A program made the translations under genes and the position numbers. A model generated the notes under the pieces. That model did no database searches. It was not told the DNA's origin and saw nothing but the letters and a program-made list of their open reading frames with translations. Source: Entrophospora sp. SA101 (lineage: Eukaryota; Glomeromycota; Glomeromycetes; Entrophosporales; Entrophosporaceae). From it: DNA of 17,333 bases. The stretch spans positions 13,229 through 30,561 of the forward strand of contig CAUDNR010000348.1 of assembly GCA_958430865.1 (NCBI GenBank), given 5' to 3'. Shown here in pieces: positions 15,140 through 17,333 of this stretch; position 1 is the stretch's first letter; each line of letters begins with the position of its first letter.

Positions 15140-17333
15140 TTAACAATATAGATCAATGATCTCATCGATATCTGCTTCTGATGGGTCGTCTTTTTTACCG
15201 CTTTGCATAATATATAATGCTTGAAGACGTGCAGTCTCGAGACCAATTGCTTTGTACCATGTATTTCGGAATTCTATTAATGCTTCACATTCTGATTCCA
15301 GATTATATTGAAGTATATACTCTTCCAAAATCGTAATATCAGTCTTGCATTTTTGTTTCTGTGTAATTAATTTATATAACCCATTTCTATATTCTACATT
15401 TAGCTTAGACAATTCTAAAAGTATATCTGATAATTTCAAACGAATGGAGTCTGCAATTTTATCAAACGCATTAAGATAATTATTATACCAAGTAGAAGGC
15501 CTAGTTATGCCCGCTTTGCTAATATTCATAGTATAGCACAATTTTTCGGCATGTATAATAGCATCTTTCCATAAATGGGAGATAATAGTTTCATCTTTTT
15601 TCGGAGCATCACGTAAATCTTTGATATAATTTTTGAGCCATTTTTTAGCTGACTTCTGTGACTCTCCATCTTTAATTTTTGCTATTTCATCTTCATCTAG
15701 ACTCGGAGAGTCATGACCGTTTAGGGTCGCCCCTTCGGGCCTGCTTTGCAATAAATCCTTAGCATTTTTCAATTTCTTCTCCTTTGATTTCTTTTTACGA
15801 TCCAAGACTTTTGAGAGGGATTCAGGTGATGGTTGATATTTATCATCATAATTTATAAAACGGGCACAGAGTCCAAATAGACTTTCGATATAATAATCAA
15901 TATTTATTTTCTTGTTGAACTTTTTTACCACATCTGGATATTCCATACAGTCTCCTTTTTGTTGTGGTATTTTTTTCCCGCAGTTATCATAAATCTCCTC
16001 AGGTACTACTACAATGTAACTAATTCGTTCACCGGGTTTGGGGACTTTATATAGGTATTCGTTAGCGGGTAAACCCTTCTTTATAAGCTGTTGATTTTCC
16101 AATACTTCACGAGAATACTTAGCCCCCATTCGCGAAACAAACCGTTCTACAGAGATATTCCCCCGCTTACCTTCCTTTTTAGGCCTCCATATACATGTCT
16201 GAATAAATTCATCATAATCTAACTTGGAAAGTTTTTCCACATTTTCCCAAAGAACTTTTTCAACAATCTGGTGTATTGTCTCCTCATTACCGACTTTCAA
16301 AGTTCTATTCATAATTTCCTTACCTACATCACGAAAGAGCTTAGATTGGCCTCTTTTCACAATATCTATCCCTTTAATGAAAAGCTTACCCGGATTGAAA
16401 TTTGGCTCCTTTTTATGCTCAAGACCATAGTATTTTTTCTTTCCTGTAAATACCACGGGGAATAAGACCTCTTCATATGCCATATTAAGGTAAGGCGTTC
16501 CATTGTCTTTTTCAAGTTCAGTATTTACTTCATTACGGAGGTTTGCCATCACTTTCATAGATATTTTTACCATTTCCTTCCAGTACTCTTCTTGTGAGAG
16601 TTGATCTAATTTATATTTTCGATCACATTCCTGGAAACACTCTTCTGGACATGTGAGATATAAAGAATCGGTGTCTCCATATTTAACACCAAACCCTTTA
16701 TCTTCAACAAAATTTCTAACAAATTTAATATTACGTTGCCCAGCAGAAGTAACTCCACCTGCTAACTGAAGTTGATAGAATGGAGAGAGATTGTTACCTG
16801 CCTCACCATAAAATGTATTCATATATAATTTTACCGCCTTTTGTTTTGAGTCTAAGCAACTATATTCGAAACTTTTATCATCCAATTCATTAAGGGTTTC
16901 TTTCATCTTCTTTCGTTTATTAAATAGATTTTCCAACACTCTAGCATATAATCCCTTTTCTTCAGGTATATTATTATGGCGAATAGACCAAGCTTCTATA
17001 GTTCGACCATTGAATAGAAACTTAATCATGTGGGTTTTTTTTCCACTACGGATTACATTTATCGCTTCTTCGCGGGATAGTATGATTTTATCTGGTGAAA
17101 GGTTGTATGTCATTATAAGACTTGGGTATAGGGAGGCAAAATCTAAACCTGTTACTGGACGTTTGTTTTCCAGACCTTTTATCGGTGTAATAACATAAGC
17201 TCCTGGATATTTACCAGATTCTGTATTTTCTGAAGCAATCATACTACACAACATACTACTACTCCAAGCTTCAGCTCCCAAAAGATTACATACTTTCATA
17301 CCCCCCGCAAAATAATGAGAATCAGAAAGAGAA
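15140..17333 (-). CDS. Family B DNA polymerase, viral (RNA-primed) type, 5' part outside window
   Basis: The frame is open to the window edge; the codons before M at 17299 (SLSDSHYFAGG) continue the protein, so the exonuclease-containing N-terminus lies to the right. Counting from that Met, motif A is LDFASLYPS (D53), motif B is K154 to YG at 164-165 (KLYMNTFYG), and motif C is YGDTDS (207-212, D209 and D211). KKKYYG (287-292) is the binding motif. GGVTSAGQRN before motif C is typical of RNA-primed eukaryotic and NCLDV-type enzymes rather than protein-primed Polinton polymerases; TPR insertions are not evident. After the thumb (about 480) there is a charged, Lys-rich linker and a helical C-terminal region of about 240 residues, ending in DIDEIIDLYC. 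The role is replication of a large DNA element or virus. I recall this polymerase as multi-copy in Rhizophagus. All catalytic residues in view are present. Confidence 0.9.
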   Translation of the reverse strand, partial: SLSDSHYFAGGMKVCNLLGAEAWSSSMLCSMIASENTESGKYPGAYVITPIKGLENKRPVTGLDFASLYPSLIMTYNLSPDKIILSREEAINVIRSGKKTHMIKFLFNGRTIEAWSIRHNNIPEEKGLYARVLENLFNKRKKMKETLNELDDKSFEYSCLDSKQKAVKLYMNTFYGEAGNNLSPFYQLQLAGGVTSAGQRNIKFVRNFVEDKGFGVKYGDTDSLYLTCPEECFQECDRKYKLDQLSQEEYWKEMVKISMKVMANLRNEVNTELEKDNGTPYLNMAYEEVLFPVVFTGKKKYYGLEHKKEPNFNPGKLFIKGIDIVKRGQSKLFRDVGKEIMNRTLKVGNEETIHQIVEKVLWENVEKLSKLDYDEFIQTCIWRPKKEGKRGNISVERFVSRMGAKYSREVLENQQLIKKGLPANEYLYKVPKPGERISYIVVVPEEIYDNCGKKIPQQKGDCMEYPDVVKKFNKKINIDYYIESLFGLCARFINYDDKYQPSPESLSKVLDRKKKSKEKKLKNAKDLLQSRPEGATLNGHDSPSLDEDEIAKIKDGESQKSAKKWLKNYIKDLRDAPKKDETIISHLWKDAIIHAEKLCYTMNISKAGITRPSTWYNNYLNAFDKIADSIRLKLSDILLELSKLNVEYRNGLYKLITQKQKCKTDITILEEYILQYNLESECEALIEFRNTWYKAIGLETARLQALYIMQSGKKDDPSEADIDEIIDLYC

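Noticed and set aside
1..17333. CRISPR arrays, tRNA or rRNA genes
   Set aside because: No regularly spaced direct repeats with unique spacers and no cloverleaf or rRNA-like sequence were found. The periodic arrays here lack spacers.

Overview
The window looks like a nuclear contig of an early-diverging fungus, most likely an arbuscular mycorrhizal fungus (Glomeromycotina, Rhizophagus-like). The reasons are the very AT-rich intergenic DNA, short GT-AG introns with CTAAC/CTAAT branch-like sites, and several proteins that I recognise, from memory only, as large lineage-expanded families of those fungi. No bacterial-style operon or ribosome-binding logic is visible. The taxon is an inference, not a search result.

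Layout. About 1-4150 holds small, intron-bearing genes: a six-exon gene on + (835-2741) and a three-exon 105-codon gene on - (3426-3920). Weaker minus-strand coding candidates lie at 311-456, 2946-3175 and 3999-4142. A two-part + strand gene (4600-5556) is split by an in-frame TGA. The stretch 5557-6522 is gene-poor and carries a short CTCTAGC repeat array.

From about 6520 to the right edge there is a cluster that looks like mobile or viral gene content. It contains a broken Polinton/retroviral-type integrase (-), then head-to-head 51 bp away a large Gag-like protein (+) with coiled coils, a capsid-like region, a Q/P-rich repeat and a CCHC zinc knuckle. The Gag-like ORF is followed in the -1 frame by a retropepsin-like domain and then, after a second -1 shift, by a short tail; an A9 run lies at or inside each frame overlap. 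A convergent helix-turn-helix-like protein (-), a tail-anchored coiled-coil protein (+, again split by TGA) and a viral-type family B DNA polymerase (-, running off the right edge) complete the set. No reverse transcriptase, packaging ATPase or jelly-roll capsid gene is visible.

Into this cluster a 2,039-bp Tc1-type DD34E transposon has inserted at a TA site. Its 382-bp terminal inverted repeats appear identical by eye and its transposase is intact, so the insertion is recent. It sits between a 10-bp-periodic TATTGAT repeat array, which includes a 76-bp tandem duplication, and a 27-bp tandem repeat.

The main open question is whether integrase, Gag-protease, HTH protein, tail-anchored protein and DNA polymerase B form one large DNA element with a retrovirus-like Gag and protease but no reverse transcriptase. 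The second question is why all three in-frame stops are TGA, while every confidently placed terminal stop is TAA or TAG.
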